A stretch of DNA of 64,000 nucleotides, from the IMG/VR virus record IMGVR_UViG_3300009509_000013, positions 1 through 64,000 of that record. The stretch is one strand, 5' to 3'. The translations under genes were made by a program, and so were the position numbers. Source of the DNA: a virus. This document shows, one piece after another, positions 8,114-17,200 of the stretch. The number at the start of each line of letters is the position of its first letter. Position 1 is the stretch's first letter. A model generated the notes under the pieces. That model did no database searches. It had not been told where the DNA came from and saw only the letters and a list, made by a program, of their open reading frames with translations.

Positions 8114-8803
8114 TCAATACGCCCGGCAATATTGAAAGTGCATGTCGTCGCGTGTCCGCCAACGTCCGCCCCATTCAAAGCCAAAACGTTCGAAAGACTC
8201 TACAATTTCGGGGTGAAGATTTCCAATTTTGCCAACCGGATTCGTCGCCCAATTGAGATCGCAAGCAATCGCCCAAGAATGCGACGAAAGCCCGCGCTTC
8301 GGGTTGTGCATCTTGTGACGCGGCGACCAAATGCCGAATTGAACGATCTCGCCGTCGAGCCCCTTGTCGGCGATCTCCGTCAAGACCGCTTCGAAGACGG
8401 GAACCATTTTCCCGTGAACCATATGTGTTCCGACGACCGGAAGGTTCGCCCGAACAATGTGATTCTTCGCCCAATCGTTGACGATCTCGACCGCCCCGGC
8501 TTCCGCTTCAACGAATTCAATCTTCCCGAACGTCGCTTCGATTTGTTCCAAGCCGACCGGAACGGGGAACAAAAGGTTCGCTTCAACCGCCGCATATGCC
8601 GCGAGCGCTCGGTCGAGCGCCTTGTCGGTCGCGTCGTCGACAATCCCGTCGACGAAGTGCCTTTGTTGAAACGCGACGACCGCCGCCTTCGTGTTTCGTC
8701 CGAAGTCGCCGTCAATTGCGCCGGCGTAAAATCCGAGCGCCTTCAAGCGGTCTTGAACCGCTTTGACGTCTTCCCCTTTGCTTCCCGTTCGGATCGTGAC
8801 CAT
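8114..8803 (-). CDS. Endolysin: PG-binding domain plus M15 peptidase
   Basis: 229 residues from the ATG at 8803. Residues 5-65 form a peptidoglycan-binding domain of the PG_binding_1 type (around QDRLKALGFYAGAIDGDFG). The C-terminal half is a VanY/M15 zinc peptidase with SSHSWAIACDLN (His175 and Asp182 as zinc ligands) and DDMHFQY (His222), which cleaves peptide bonds in peptidoglycan. No signal peptide is seen, so release should depend on a holin. A longer frame to 8932 overlaps the preceding gene and is not supported. Confidence 0.88.
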   Translation of the reverse strand: MVTIRTGSKGEDVKAVQDRLKALGFYAGAIDGDFGRNTKAAVVAFQQRHFVDGIVDDATDKALDRALAAYAAVEANLLFPVPVGLEQIEATFGKIEFVEAEAGAVEIVNDWAKNHIVRANLPVVGTHMVHGKMVPVFEAVLTEIADKGLDGEIVQFGIWSPRHKMHNPKRGLSSHSWAIACDLNWATNPVGKIGNLHPEIVESFERFGFEWGGRWRTRDDMHFQYCRAY

Positions 8804-8819
8804 TGGAGCCCCCTTCGCT

Positions 8820-9227
8820 TCAACCGGCTTCCGCGCCGGCTTCGGGTTGTTTTGGTTCTTCGGCGCTTGCTCGTTTCTTCGGCGTCGCCGCTTTGCGTCG
8901 AGAATCTTCCGCAGAAATGAGCAAAGTTGCATAGCCCTTCAACTCCCCCGCAAGTTGTTGTTGTTGCGTTCTCCCTTGTTCAAGCCGTTGCGCCATTTCT
9001 TGAACGGCTTGACCGACTTGTTGCGATTGATGCGACGTCGCTCGAAACTTTTTGGCAACGTCGGCTTCCATGCCGGCGAGCTTGACTTCGTTCCTTGCGA
9101 CCGACGCGAGATAAGCGTTCACTTCGTCGTCGGTCATGGAAATTTCGAACGGAGCGCCTTCACTTGGGATCGCCGCCGCCGTTGTTCCGTTCCCCTTCGC
9201 CTTCGTTGTCTTCTTTCTAGGTGCCAT
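8820..9227 (-). CDS. Hypothetical coiled-coil protein
   Basis: 135 residues from the ATG at 9227, preceded by GGGAG. The ends are rich in Lys and Ala; the centre (about 50-110) is a Gln/Ala/Glu-rich coiled coil. Not recognised. It follows the fibre genes and precedes the endolysin. Confidence 0.5.
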   Translation of the reverse strand: MAPRKKTTKAKGNGTTAAAIPSEGAPFEISMTDDEVNAYLASVARNEVKLAGMEADVAKKFRATSHQSQQVGQAVQEMAQRLEQGRTQQQQLAGELKGYATLLISAEDSRRKAATPKKRASAEEPKQPEAGAEAG

Positions 9228-9277
9228 TTTCTTGTTCTCCCTTGTGCCGCCGTTTGTTGCGGCCAATTAGGTTTGAA

Positions 9278-9299
9278 GGGATCGCACTATCACGATCCC
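9278..9299 (-). terminator. Inverted repeat, possible terminator
   Basis: GGGATCG and CGATCCC form a 7-bp stem with an 8-base loop in the 83-base gap between two genes. Only a weak T-rich stretch follows, so termination is uncertain. Confidence 0.35.
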
Positions 9300-9310
9300 G
9301 GCTTCATTGC

Positions 9311-9499
9311 CTATTCCGGTTTCGGACGCTTCGGTTTTTTGCGCGGTCGTTTTTCAGGAACGCGCCGTTGAAGTTGTCCGCAATTGGCGCATTTCGCCAA
9401 ATAGGGATCTTTCGAGTCCGGCGTCAATTGATTGACGCCGCAAGTTTGACAAACAACGTCGTCGCGAAACTTTTTGTCCTTCCAAGGTTTTCTAGCCAT
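9311..9499 (-). CDS. Small zinc-ribbon protein (62 aa)
   Basis: 62 residues from the ATG at 9499 with CQTC and CANC pairs 20-odd residues apart and a very basic C-terminal tail (KRPRKKPKRPKPE). This looks like a single zinc ribbon that could bind nucleic acid or help assembly. Shine-Dalgarno GGGGAACGGCA supports the start; the longer frame to 9703 is a shadow of the next gene. Confidence 0.6.
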   Translation of the reverse strand: MARKPWKDKKFRDDVVCQTCGVNQLTPDSKDPYLAKCANCGQLQRRVPEKRPRKKPKRPKPE

Positions 9500-9513
9500 T
9501 GCCGTTCCCCTTC

Positions 9514-9888
9514 CTAGAATGCGAGCAAATCGCCAATTTCTCCGGCCATTCGCGAATCGGTCGCTTGAATCTTTTCCAAAATCACGCGCGGAACCGCTTC
9601 GCCGTAGCACTCGCCCGCCAATGTTTCCGCGTTGCAAACGTCGTAATAGTCTTGCTCGACAAGTCGATACGTTCGCGCGGGAATGAGTCGGCAAACCTGC
9701 CATTCGTCGTCAACGTCGATATAGCCAACGCGAATCGTCACGTTGATCGCCGCGTTTTTCAAATCATGATTGTACGCTTCGATCCGCGCGAACGGCATTG
9801 GCGAATTCGGGTCCAATTCCCCAACGTTGAAATCAGTGTCGAGACTGATTCCAACCATTGTATCCATCAAGCCTTTGTCTATCGTCAT
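9514..9888 (-). CDS. Fibre-associated accessory protein, copy 2
   Basis: 124 residues, directly downstream of the second fibre gene. It resembles the small protein at 13914-14228, which follows the first fibre gene: both have a Pro-rich start with PxAR/PRAK, a beta stretch ending in a Trp-containing DDEW or DDW turn, and a later segment with DYYDV or DYDAV. This suggests a pair of paralogues that assemble or cap their fibre. Shine-Dalgarno AAGGAG. Exact role inferred from position. Confidence 0.55.
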   Translation of the reverse strand: MTIDKGLMDTMVGISLDTDFNVGELDPNSPMPFARIEAYNHDLKNAAINVTIRVGYIDVDDEWQVCRLIPARTYRLVEQDYYDVCNAETLAGECYGEAVPRVILEKIQATDSRMAGEIGDLLAF

Positions 9889-9900
9889 GATCCGTTCTCC

Positions 9901-12900
9901 TTATGCCGGTGGCATTTCCGCAACGCTTGTTGTGTCGCCTTGGGAAATCACCGAAAACTTTTCGCCGGTCAATGCTTCAACGGCGGCGACCAATCGTTCA
10001 AGCCAAATCTTGACCGTGACGTCGCGCTCGCCGCAATAGGTGTTGACGAAATATTCATTTGTCATAGGACAGTGAGCGGAAAGCTGCGACGCGCTTCCGC
10101 CGTCGTCGACGACCCACATTTCAGTTGTCCAAGGCGAAAGCGTGTAATCGCGAGCGTAAAACTTCGCGAGCGCGCTTGTTCCGCCGGGGTGCGTGCTAGT
10201 CGGATTCGAATGAATCGAAAGATAGTGATCGATGCTCGAATATTGGAACAACCCGCACCAATTCGCTTGCATGGTGAAGATCGAATCGTAACCCGCCATC
10301 CAATCCATTGAATCGTAAAGCCCGCCCGTGTTCGTGCTTCGATCCAATTGCAAGCGCGAATGCTTTTGACCGTCCCAATAGAGCCCCTTCCGCGCGATCA
10401 ATTCGATCCCGCCGTTCGTATCCGAAGACGTGTCATAGGCATTGATTGATTGCCGGTCGCTTCCGCCCATCCAAATGTTCGCGTCGGAATAGCTATAGCC
10501 GGTCGGAGCGCTCGGAACCGTCGTCATTGTTCCGATTGTCAAATGGGTGTAAGTCGCCCCGATGATCTTGACCGAATCGGTTTCGGGCGCGACGTAATTC
10601 CCAACGGAAAGCCCGTTTCCGACTTCAACGCCGTTGACGTTGATCCGCATTCCGTGAGTTCCGGCGGCGTAAAAGTCCATCCAATTGTTGCCGCGATAAT
10701 AGAGAATGTAATCGTTCGCGTCGAAGTTGAGAACGGGATTCCCGCTATTGTACGCGAGATAAACATTCGAATATGCGTTCAAAGTCCCGTCGATCATGTA
10801 GGTGTTCGCGCTAACTTGGATCTGACTGCTCGAAGCGTAGCACGAAGACGACCCGCCAAATTCGCAACGATTGTTGGCTTGCGAAATCACAAGCGTCGAG
10901 TTCCAACCGGGAACCGCGTCGCCGTCGCTCGCCGGGGTCGTTCCGCTCAAAGTGTAAAAAGTGAACCCGCCGCCGTCCATAAGCATTCGAGCCGGATTCT
11001 CGCCGCCGGCGTGAACCTTCCAAGTCGAGCTTTCATAGTCACAATTCCAAGTGAAATTGACGCGACCCGATCCGTTTTGAACGGACCAAACCGCGCGACC
11101 GCTCGACCCGCCGGCAATTGAAATTCGATTCGTGCTAGGACTAGGCCCGACATTCGTCGCCGGAACAAGATCCGGGTGAACGTCGATTTGACCCCATTTC
11201 CCGATTTGAAGTTGCCGCGTCGGGCTTGTCCCGCCCGACCAAACGCCGAACGCGGTCCAATTGACTTGATCGTCGGAATTCGTTGAATCCGCAAACGGGA
11301 ACACAACGCCGAAAGCCGGATTCTTCAAGCTCGGTTCAAGGAAATCGTTCGCGACGTCAACAATGATTCCGCTTCGTCCCGACGTCGTGATCAACCGCGC
11401 GTTCGGTCTGTCGAATTGCGTTGTCCCATATGACAACGTTGAAGAATGCGCGCCCGGATCTAGCGTCAAGAATGCGCCGGTGAATTCGGTTCCGGTTGCT
11501 CCCGTCGCTCCGACAATATCCGAGTTCGCCGAAAGCGTGATATTGCTTCCGTTCAAAACGGAAATCGCGCTATTGAACGTCGCGGTTCCCGTGACGCCGA
11601 AACCGCTCCCCATTGTCAACGCGCCGCCGAAATAGCTTGGCGTCGTTCCCGCCGTGTAGACCGCCCAATTTGACGACGTTCCAATCGTTTGCGCGTTCAC
11701 ATAGACACCGTAAACGTTCGTCGGCGATCCGGTGAAAGCTTCGACCCAATAGCCGATTGCGTTTGTCGCAACGCCGCCGCCCGTGTCGTAATTTTGAGCG
11801 CGGAAGCTTGCCGAAGTCGTGACGTTTCCGCCGCCGGCGACTTGAACGACGCCCGACGTTCCGACAAGCGTTTGAATCGTTCCGCTTGGATGCGTTGAAG
11901 CGGCGTATCCGCCAAGCCCCATTTTCAAGCCCGTGTCCGCCGCGCCGTATTGCCCGGAAAAATAGCCGACCAATTGGTTTTGTGCGACCGCGCCGGCCCA
12001 AGTGCCTTGAACAAGCATTCGATACGAATTCGCGTCCGGGGTCGTCGCTCCAATGCCGACCCAATTCGTCGCAATCCGCATTTGTTCGCCGCCGGCTCCG
12101 GTTCGAAAAGCAAATTCACCTTGATTCGCCGTTTCGAAACGGAATCCGCCGTTCAACGTTCCCAAATTTCCGACTTGAAAGTGATATTCAAGATCGGTCG
12201 GATCGGTCAAAGTTGTCGATCTTTGGTGAACCGAAACGCGCCCATAGCGCGGCGATCCGCCTTGCGTAACTGTCGGCCCGGAAAAGTGAAAGCCCCGCCA
12301 AAATGGGTTTTGTGCGTCCGTCCCGCCTAGCGGCCAAAAAACAAAATAGCCGGTGTCGGGTTTCGAAACGTTCAAATTCCCGTTTGAATCAAGTTGAATG
12401 TCAGAGCCGCCGGAAACGTCCGAACGCTCGATTCGAATCGCCGGGGTTGAAGTCGAGTCGATATGAACGCGCGCCGCCGGCGGATTGTTCCCGTCGCCGA
12501 TTGCGATCCCTTGCGAATAGTGACCTTCCGCCCAACGTCGAACGCTTGAACCAATGTCTTGCGAATTGTCGACCGCCGGCAAGAAATCGCCGGAGAACGA
12601 CAAATTGATCACATAGAGATCCGAGAACCGCTTCGTCGGCGTTCCGAGCGCCGCGCCGCCGTTCACGTCCGGTTCAATGTCGTCATTGACGCGGGTCTTC
12701 CCCGTAATGTTCAACGAATAGCCGGCGGCGTCGAAGCCGCCGATTCCGACACGCCCCGTCGAGCCGTCGACATAGAACTTCGTATTCGCCGCGACCTTGT
12801 GACTCCAATCGCCGCGAATCGTGTGTGAATCAACGTCGTCGTCGTCGCCGGCGGTCAAGTTGTTTGTGATCGTTTCGCTCGAATTGACTTGAACGACGTT

Positions 12901-13869
12901 TTCTTGCGTCGTCGTCCCTTTGACCCAAAGATTCCCGTTTTTGTCGACTTCAAAAACCGGAGCGCCCGCCGTGTCGCGAACCGTGATCGCCTTGATTGAA
13001 TCCGTCGCGAAGCTTTTCACGTCGATCTTGACGTGACCGGAAACCGGGTCGCGTTTCGTAATGTCGCCAATGTCCGAAAGCGAAAAGTCGATCACGTTTT
13101 GCGACGCCGTGTTGAACGTCGCCGGCGTTCCGCCGTTGCCCGTGACCGTTCCCAAAAAAGCGTGCTCGCCGCTTGAAGAAACCGAGCCGTTCCGCCAAAT
13201 CGTCGGACCTAGAAGAATGACTTCATAGTCGCTTGCCGTCGTCGAAATCGCCGCGCCTTGACCGAGATCGCCGGTCGTCGTGATCTTGTTCGCTCCGCCG
13301 CTCCAAACGACCGAGCGCGTTTCAATCGCCACGCCCGGAAGCGTCCCGTCTTTTGCCGGCGACTTCCGAAAGACCATAACTTGACGCCCGGCATTCGAAA
13401 CGCCGGCTTCCGTGACCGAATTGACCGTGAACGTGATCGTCCCGTTTCCATTGTCGACAACCGCGTCGGGCTCCGCCCTTTCTCCGATTGTTTCAAGCTC
13501 GCGTTCGTATTCCGGGAAGCCGGTTCGCGGATTGATTTGAACCCCGTCCGGCTTCGTCGTGTAGTGAAGCCCGACTTCGTAAGTGATCCCGACTGCGTTC
13601 TCGAATTGAAGCCCGGAGTTCGGAGCAAGCGAAGGGTCCATGAAATGCCCGTCGCCGTCCGTGACCGCTTGAAGCCCCGTCAAACGGATCTTGTTCGCGC
13701 CGTCGCCGGCGAGCCCTATCGCCGAATCGTAAACGCCGCCGACTCGAAAAGCCCGCTCCATTCCTTCGCGAATCGTTTCGCGCATGAAGCCGAACCAACG
13801 GTCGCGAAAGTCTTCCGTTCCGAGCAATCGCTTCGGGGATAGATTCACAAATTCCGCATTCGTTGTCAT
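9901..13869 (-). CDS. Long tail fibre protein, copy 2
   Basis: 1322 residues. The N-terminal ~170 residues match the first fibre gene (shared KRLLG, DGDGH, DGVQINPR and ETIGERA blocks), so this part should attach to the same baseplate site. A shared central block has GTTTQ, QVNSSETIT and YVDGSTGRVG. The distal part is Gly, Ser, Thr and Asn rich, as in trimeric beta fibres, and would contact the host. Unlike copy 1 it has no S74 chaperone domain; it ends with a different helical tail (WLERLVAAVEALTG). Start supported by GGGAG. Confidence 0.8.
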   Translation of the reverse strand: MTTNAEFVNLSPKRLLGTEDFRDRWFGFMRETIREGMERAFRVGGVYDSAIGLAGDGANKIRLTGLQAVTDGDGHFMDPSLAPNSGLQFENAVGITYEVGLHYTTKPDGVQINPRTGFPEYERELETIGERAEPDAVVDNGNGTITFTVNSVTEAGVSNAGRQVMVFRKSPAKDGTLPGVAIETRSVVWSGGANKITTTGDLGQGAAISTTASDYEVILLGPTIWRNGSVSSSGEHAFLGTVTGNGGTPATFNTASQNVIDFSLSDIGDITKRDPVSGHVKIDVKSFATDSIKAITVRDTAGAPVFEVDKNGNLWVKGTTTQENVVQVNSSETITNNLTAGDDDDVDSHTIRGDWSHKVAANTKFYVDGSTGRVGIGGFDAAGYSLNITGKTRVNDDIEPDVNGGAALGTPTKRFSDLYVINLSFSGDFLPAVDNSQDIGSSVRRWAEGHYSQGIAIGDGNNPPAARVHIDSTSTPAIRIERSDVSGGSDIQLDSNGNLNVSKPDTGYFVFWPLGGTDAQNPFWRGFHFSGPTVTQGGSPRYGRVSVHQRSTTLTDPTDLEYHFQVGNLGTLNGGFRFETANQGEFAFRTGAGGEQMRIATNWVGIGATTPDANSYRMLVQGTWAGAVAQNQLVGYFSGQYGAADTGLKMGLGGYAASTHPSGTIQTLVGTSGVVQVAGGGNVTTSASFRAQNYDTGGGVATNAIGYWVEAFTGSPTNVYGVYVNAQTIGTSSNWAVYTAGTTPSYFGGALTMGSGFGVTGTATFNSAISVLNGSNITLSANSDIVGATGATGTEFTGAFLTLDPGAHSSTLSYGTTQFDRPNARLITTSGRSGIIVDVANDFLEPSLKNPAFGVVFPFADSTNSDDQVNWTAFGVWSGGTSPTRQLQIGKWGQIDVHPDLVPATNVGPSPSTNRISIAGGSSGRAVWSVQNGSGRVNFTWNCDYESSTWKVHAGGENPARMLMDGGGFTFYTLSGTTPASDGDAVPGWNSTLVISQANNRCEFGGSSSCYASSSQIQVSANTYMIDGTLNAYSNVYLAYNSGNPVLNFDANDYILYYRGNNWMDFYAAGTHGMRINVNGVEVGNGLSVGNYVAPETDSVKIIGATYTHLTIGTMTTVPSAPTGYSYSDANIWMGGSDRQSINAYDTSSDTNGGIELIARKGLYWDGQKHSRLQLDRSTNTGGLYDSMDWMAGYDSIFTMQANWCGLFQYSSIDHYLSIHSNPTSTHPGGTSALAKFYARDYTLSPWTTEMWVVDDGGSASQLSAHCPMTNEYFVNTYCGERDVTVKIWLERLVAAVEALTGEKFSVISQGDTTSVAEMPPA

Positions 13870-13913
13870 TGCCTTTTGCTCCCTTGCGACTCGCGCGCCG
13901 TCACTTCAACCGC

Positions 13914-14228
13914 CTATTCAATCGTTCCCGCCGCGTGTCCGTTGTCGATCAACCATTGGTAAAGAACGCGCTTCACGCCGGCATAAACGAGTTCGTCGGT
14001 CAAAGAAATTTCCGCGACAACCGCGTCATAATCGGAATCCGTCAAGACGAATCCTTTCGGTTTTCCGCCTTGACCTTGAACCCAATCGTCGCCCGACACG
14101 TCGCCGAATTGAACCATGAATTCGATCAAGCCTTCGCGCCAAGTGAATTCGATTATCTTCGCGCGCGGATAGGTTTGACCCGGATCGTTGTCGCCGGGAT
14201 CAAAAGGCGTCGTCAAAAGAATCGGCAT
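13914..14228 (-). CDS. Fibre-associated accessory protein, copy 1
   Basis: 104 residues from the ATG at 14228, preceded by AAAGGGA. It follows fibre gene 1 just as its likely paralogue (9514-9888) follows fibre gene 2. Blocks PRAK, a GDDW turn and DYDAVVAE match in order. Not a known chaperone family to my eye; a fibre-assembly or fibre-tip role is inferred. Confidence 0.52.
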   Translation of the reverse strand: MPILLTTPFDPGDNDPGQTYPRAKIIEFTWREGLIEFMVQFGDVSGDDWVQGQGGKPKGFVLTDSDYDAVVAEISLTDELVYAGVKRVLYQWLIDNGHAAGTIE

Positions 14229-14241
14229 TGCAAGTCCCTTT

Positions 14242-17200
14242 CTATGCCGCCGCCGCTTCAAGCGCCGCGATTCGCTCCGCTTGTGCGTCGACAATGGTCT
14301 TCAATTTCTTGATTGCTTCAACAAGATAGCATTCGAGCCCGGCGAGATTCGTGTGTTTCACGCCCGGTTCTCCCGGTTGCCGACCTTCGAAATCTTGATC
14401 GGTGTTTTGAACCCAATCGGGCTTGATCGCTTCAACCTCTTGAGCAATGAAGCCCGTCACAACGTCGCCGCCGTTGCTTCCGTGTTTTTCGGGATTCTTC
14501 CATTTGAACGTGCGCCCCTTCAAACGACAAATCACGTCAAGCGGATCGGCGGTTTCTGTCAAATCTCGAATATCGATCTTGATTCGAGCGTCCGACGTGT
14601 TGACCCAATAGATCCCCGTCGTCTTCCCGGCGTTTCCGTTGCAATAGAACGCGCCGCCGGCAACGCAACCGTCCGCTTGCGTATAGAGCGAATCAGTGTA
14701 ATTCGTATGATCCGCGAAAAAGTTCCATTGACCGCCCGTTGAATCGTATCCGGTCGAATCGTTGAATCGAAAATAATCCTGATTCGTTCCCGTCGTCGTG
14801 CTTGGCGTCCCAAAGAACAACCCGCCGGCGACGCAAAGCCCGGTCGCAATATAAGTTCCGTGCGCGTATGTCGAAGCCGTGTAAGACGTCGTTCCTATCG
14901 CGACTTTCGTCGCCGCGCCGTCAATCGTCATCATTGCAAACGTTCCCGCCCCAAGGTGAAGCCTTTGGGTCGAGTGATCATAGTCAATGTAACCGTCTTG
15001 ACTGTTTTCCGGGTCGGCAAATGACAATCGCCCATAAGATGCGTTGTCGGTTGCGATTGTGATCCCGGTGTTCCCGCTCGAATTCGTCACAACAAGATCG
15101 TCCCAATTCGTGTGTGGCGTTCCGCTATACATTGACCCGTTGCCAGAAACGAAAGTCGAGTTCCCTTGCCAATAGACGCGCCATGAAGTCGGCGTTCCGA
15201 GCGCGCCGCCCAAGTTGCCGTGAAGAACCGGCCCGTCCGGTGTCAAGCCGGCATAAGTCGCGCCGCTCCCGGCCCAACGCAAAACGTGATTCGTGTCGGT
15301 TCCCCAACCGCGAAGTTGAATGTGATGATCGTTGATTGCTATGATTTGCGAATCCGTGATTCGCATTACTTCGTCGGCGGCGGCGGCGGATTGTGTTCCC
15401 GCCCAAAAGTGAATCGTTCCATTCGCCGCAAGGTGAAGATCTTCGGTTCCGCCCGCGATCAAAGACGGATAAAGCGTTTCTTCGCCGGCATGAATGACAA
15501 GCTCCGCGCCCGGAGCGATCCAAAGATTGTGACCCGACGTGTAAGTTCCATAACGCCCAATGACGCTATTGGTCGCGCTCCCGTCGAAAAATTGGATTGA
15601 CCCTTGCGTTCGAATGTTTCCGGCGACGTCGAGCAACCCGCCGAAATAGTCATGCGGCCCGCCCGAATAGATCCCGTAATTGATCGCCGCGCCGCTTTGT
15701 TGTTGAACCAAAAGCCCGTATTTCGTCGTCGTGTTCGACGAAGTTCCGTTCAAGATTTCAACGCCAACCGCCGAAGTGAAACTTCCCAAACTTCCGGGAT
15801 CGGTCAAGACGCGAAGCGCTCGACACGCGCCGCCGGCGACGTTGCCGGAGCTTCCCGCGCGAATGTATGCGCCTTCAATCGTCGATTGTGAACCGCCGTC
15901 GTTTCGATAGTTGCGCCCGTGAATGTATGCCGCGCGCATCAAATAGGTGTTGTTCCCGTAAGCAAAGGCTTCAACTTGCGCGTGGTTTTGTTCGGCGGTT
16001 GTCAATGCCGAATAGTTTTCAGTCAAATAGAGTCGCCCGCCAAAAGCGCGGATCGCGTAATTGTTGACCGGGGAAGACGCGCCCGAAACGCCGGCGATTC
16101 GAATCGCGCATTTGTCGCCGGAAATTGTTCCGGCGGAAGCGCCGTCTTGAATGTAGATTGTCGAAAGGTTGCCCGTGACCGTGTGACCCGCTTGAACGTC
16201 CGCTTGAAGATTCAACGTTTCGACGTTTCCGGTTGAAGCGCCGCTTCCGCCGGCGTTTGCGCGGATATAGGCGGCGCGAAGTCCCGACCATGTTCCGCTT
16301 GTCGCGGTCAAATCGGTGTTCACAACCAAGCCATAGGGCGAATTGGTTCCCGTGTTGTTCGTGAAATCGAAATCGAAGAAGACGCCGCGAGCGCTCGAAT
16401 AGGTCAAAGCGCCATAGCTTTTCGAAACCTTCAAGATTTCGTCGAGCGAACCGAGCGTCGACGAAGTTCCGACTTGAAGCGCGTCGAACCAACCTTCGGC
16501 CCAATGCGTCGCCGCCGCGCCTATGTCATACGTCGAAGCGCTTGAAGGAACGACGTCGAAGCCGAAGCCATTGTTGATCACAATGTCGTTCGTGTTGACG
16601 GTCCCGAAGTAACCGTTCGGCCAACGGTCGCCGCTTGTTCCAATGTCATAACTTCCATTCGGTCGAAGCGTCGCCGCGACGTGAATCCAATCGGTTGAAT
16701 CCTTGTCGCAATGAAGCCAAGTTTTGCTTGTGCTGAAATCCCCGCCCGCCGCCGTGTTTTCTTGAAGATAGAATTCGCCGGCGTTCAAGATTTGACGCCA
16801 AAGCCCGCCCGCCGTGTAACCAATATCGGTTTCACGGAAATTCAAAGTCGGAGTTCCGCGTTCAAGTTGCAAATAGCCGTGAATATCCAATGAACCGGCA
16901 ATATCCGACCAACCCGTTCCGTTCACGTCGAGTTCGCCGCCGACTTGAAAATCGCCGCCGACCGAAGACGTTCCCGTTCCGTTCGCAGAAATGACGCCCG
17001 CGAGAACTTGAAGATTCCCGGTTGTGATTCGAGCGCCGCCCGTGACGCCTAGTTGATAGGTCGCGTCGGGAGCTTGCCCCATTCCGACGCGCCCGGAAGC
17101 GCCGTCAACATAGAAATAGTTCGCGCTCCCGCCCGTGTCCGTATGCCGCCAAGTTCCTTTGATCAAATGCGAGTCGCCCGAATTGTCGCCCGCCGTCAAA

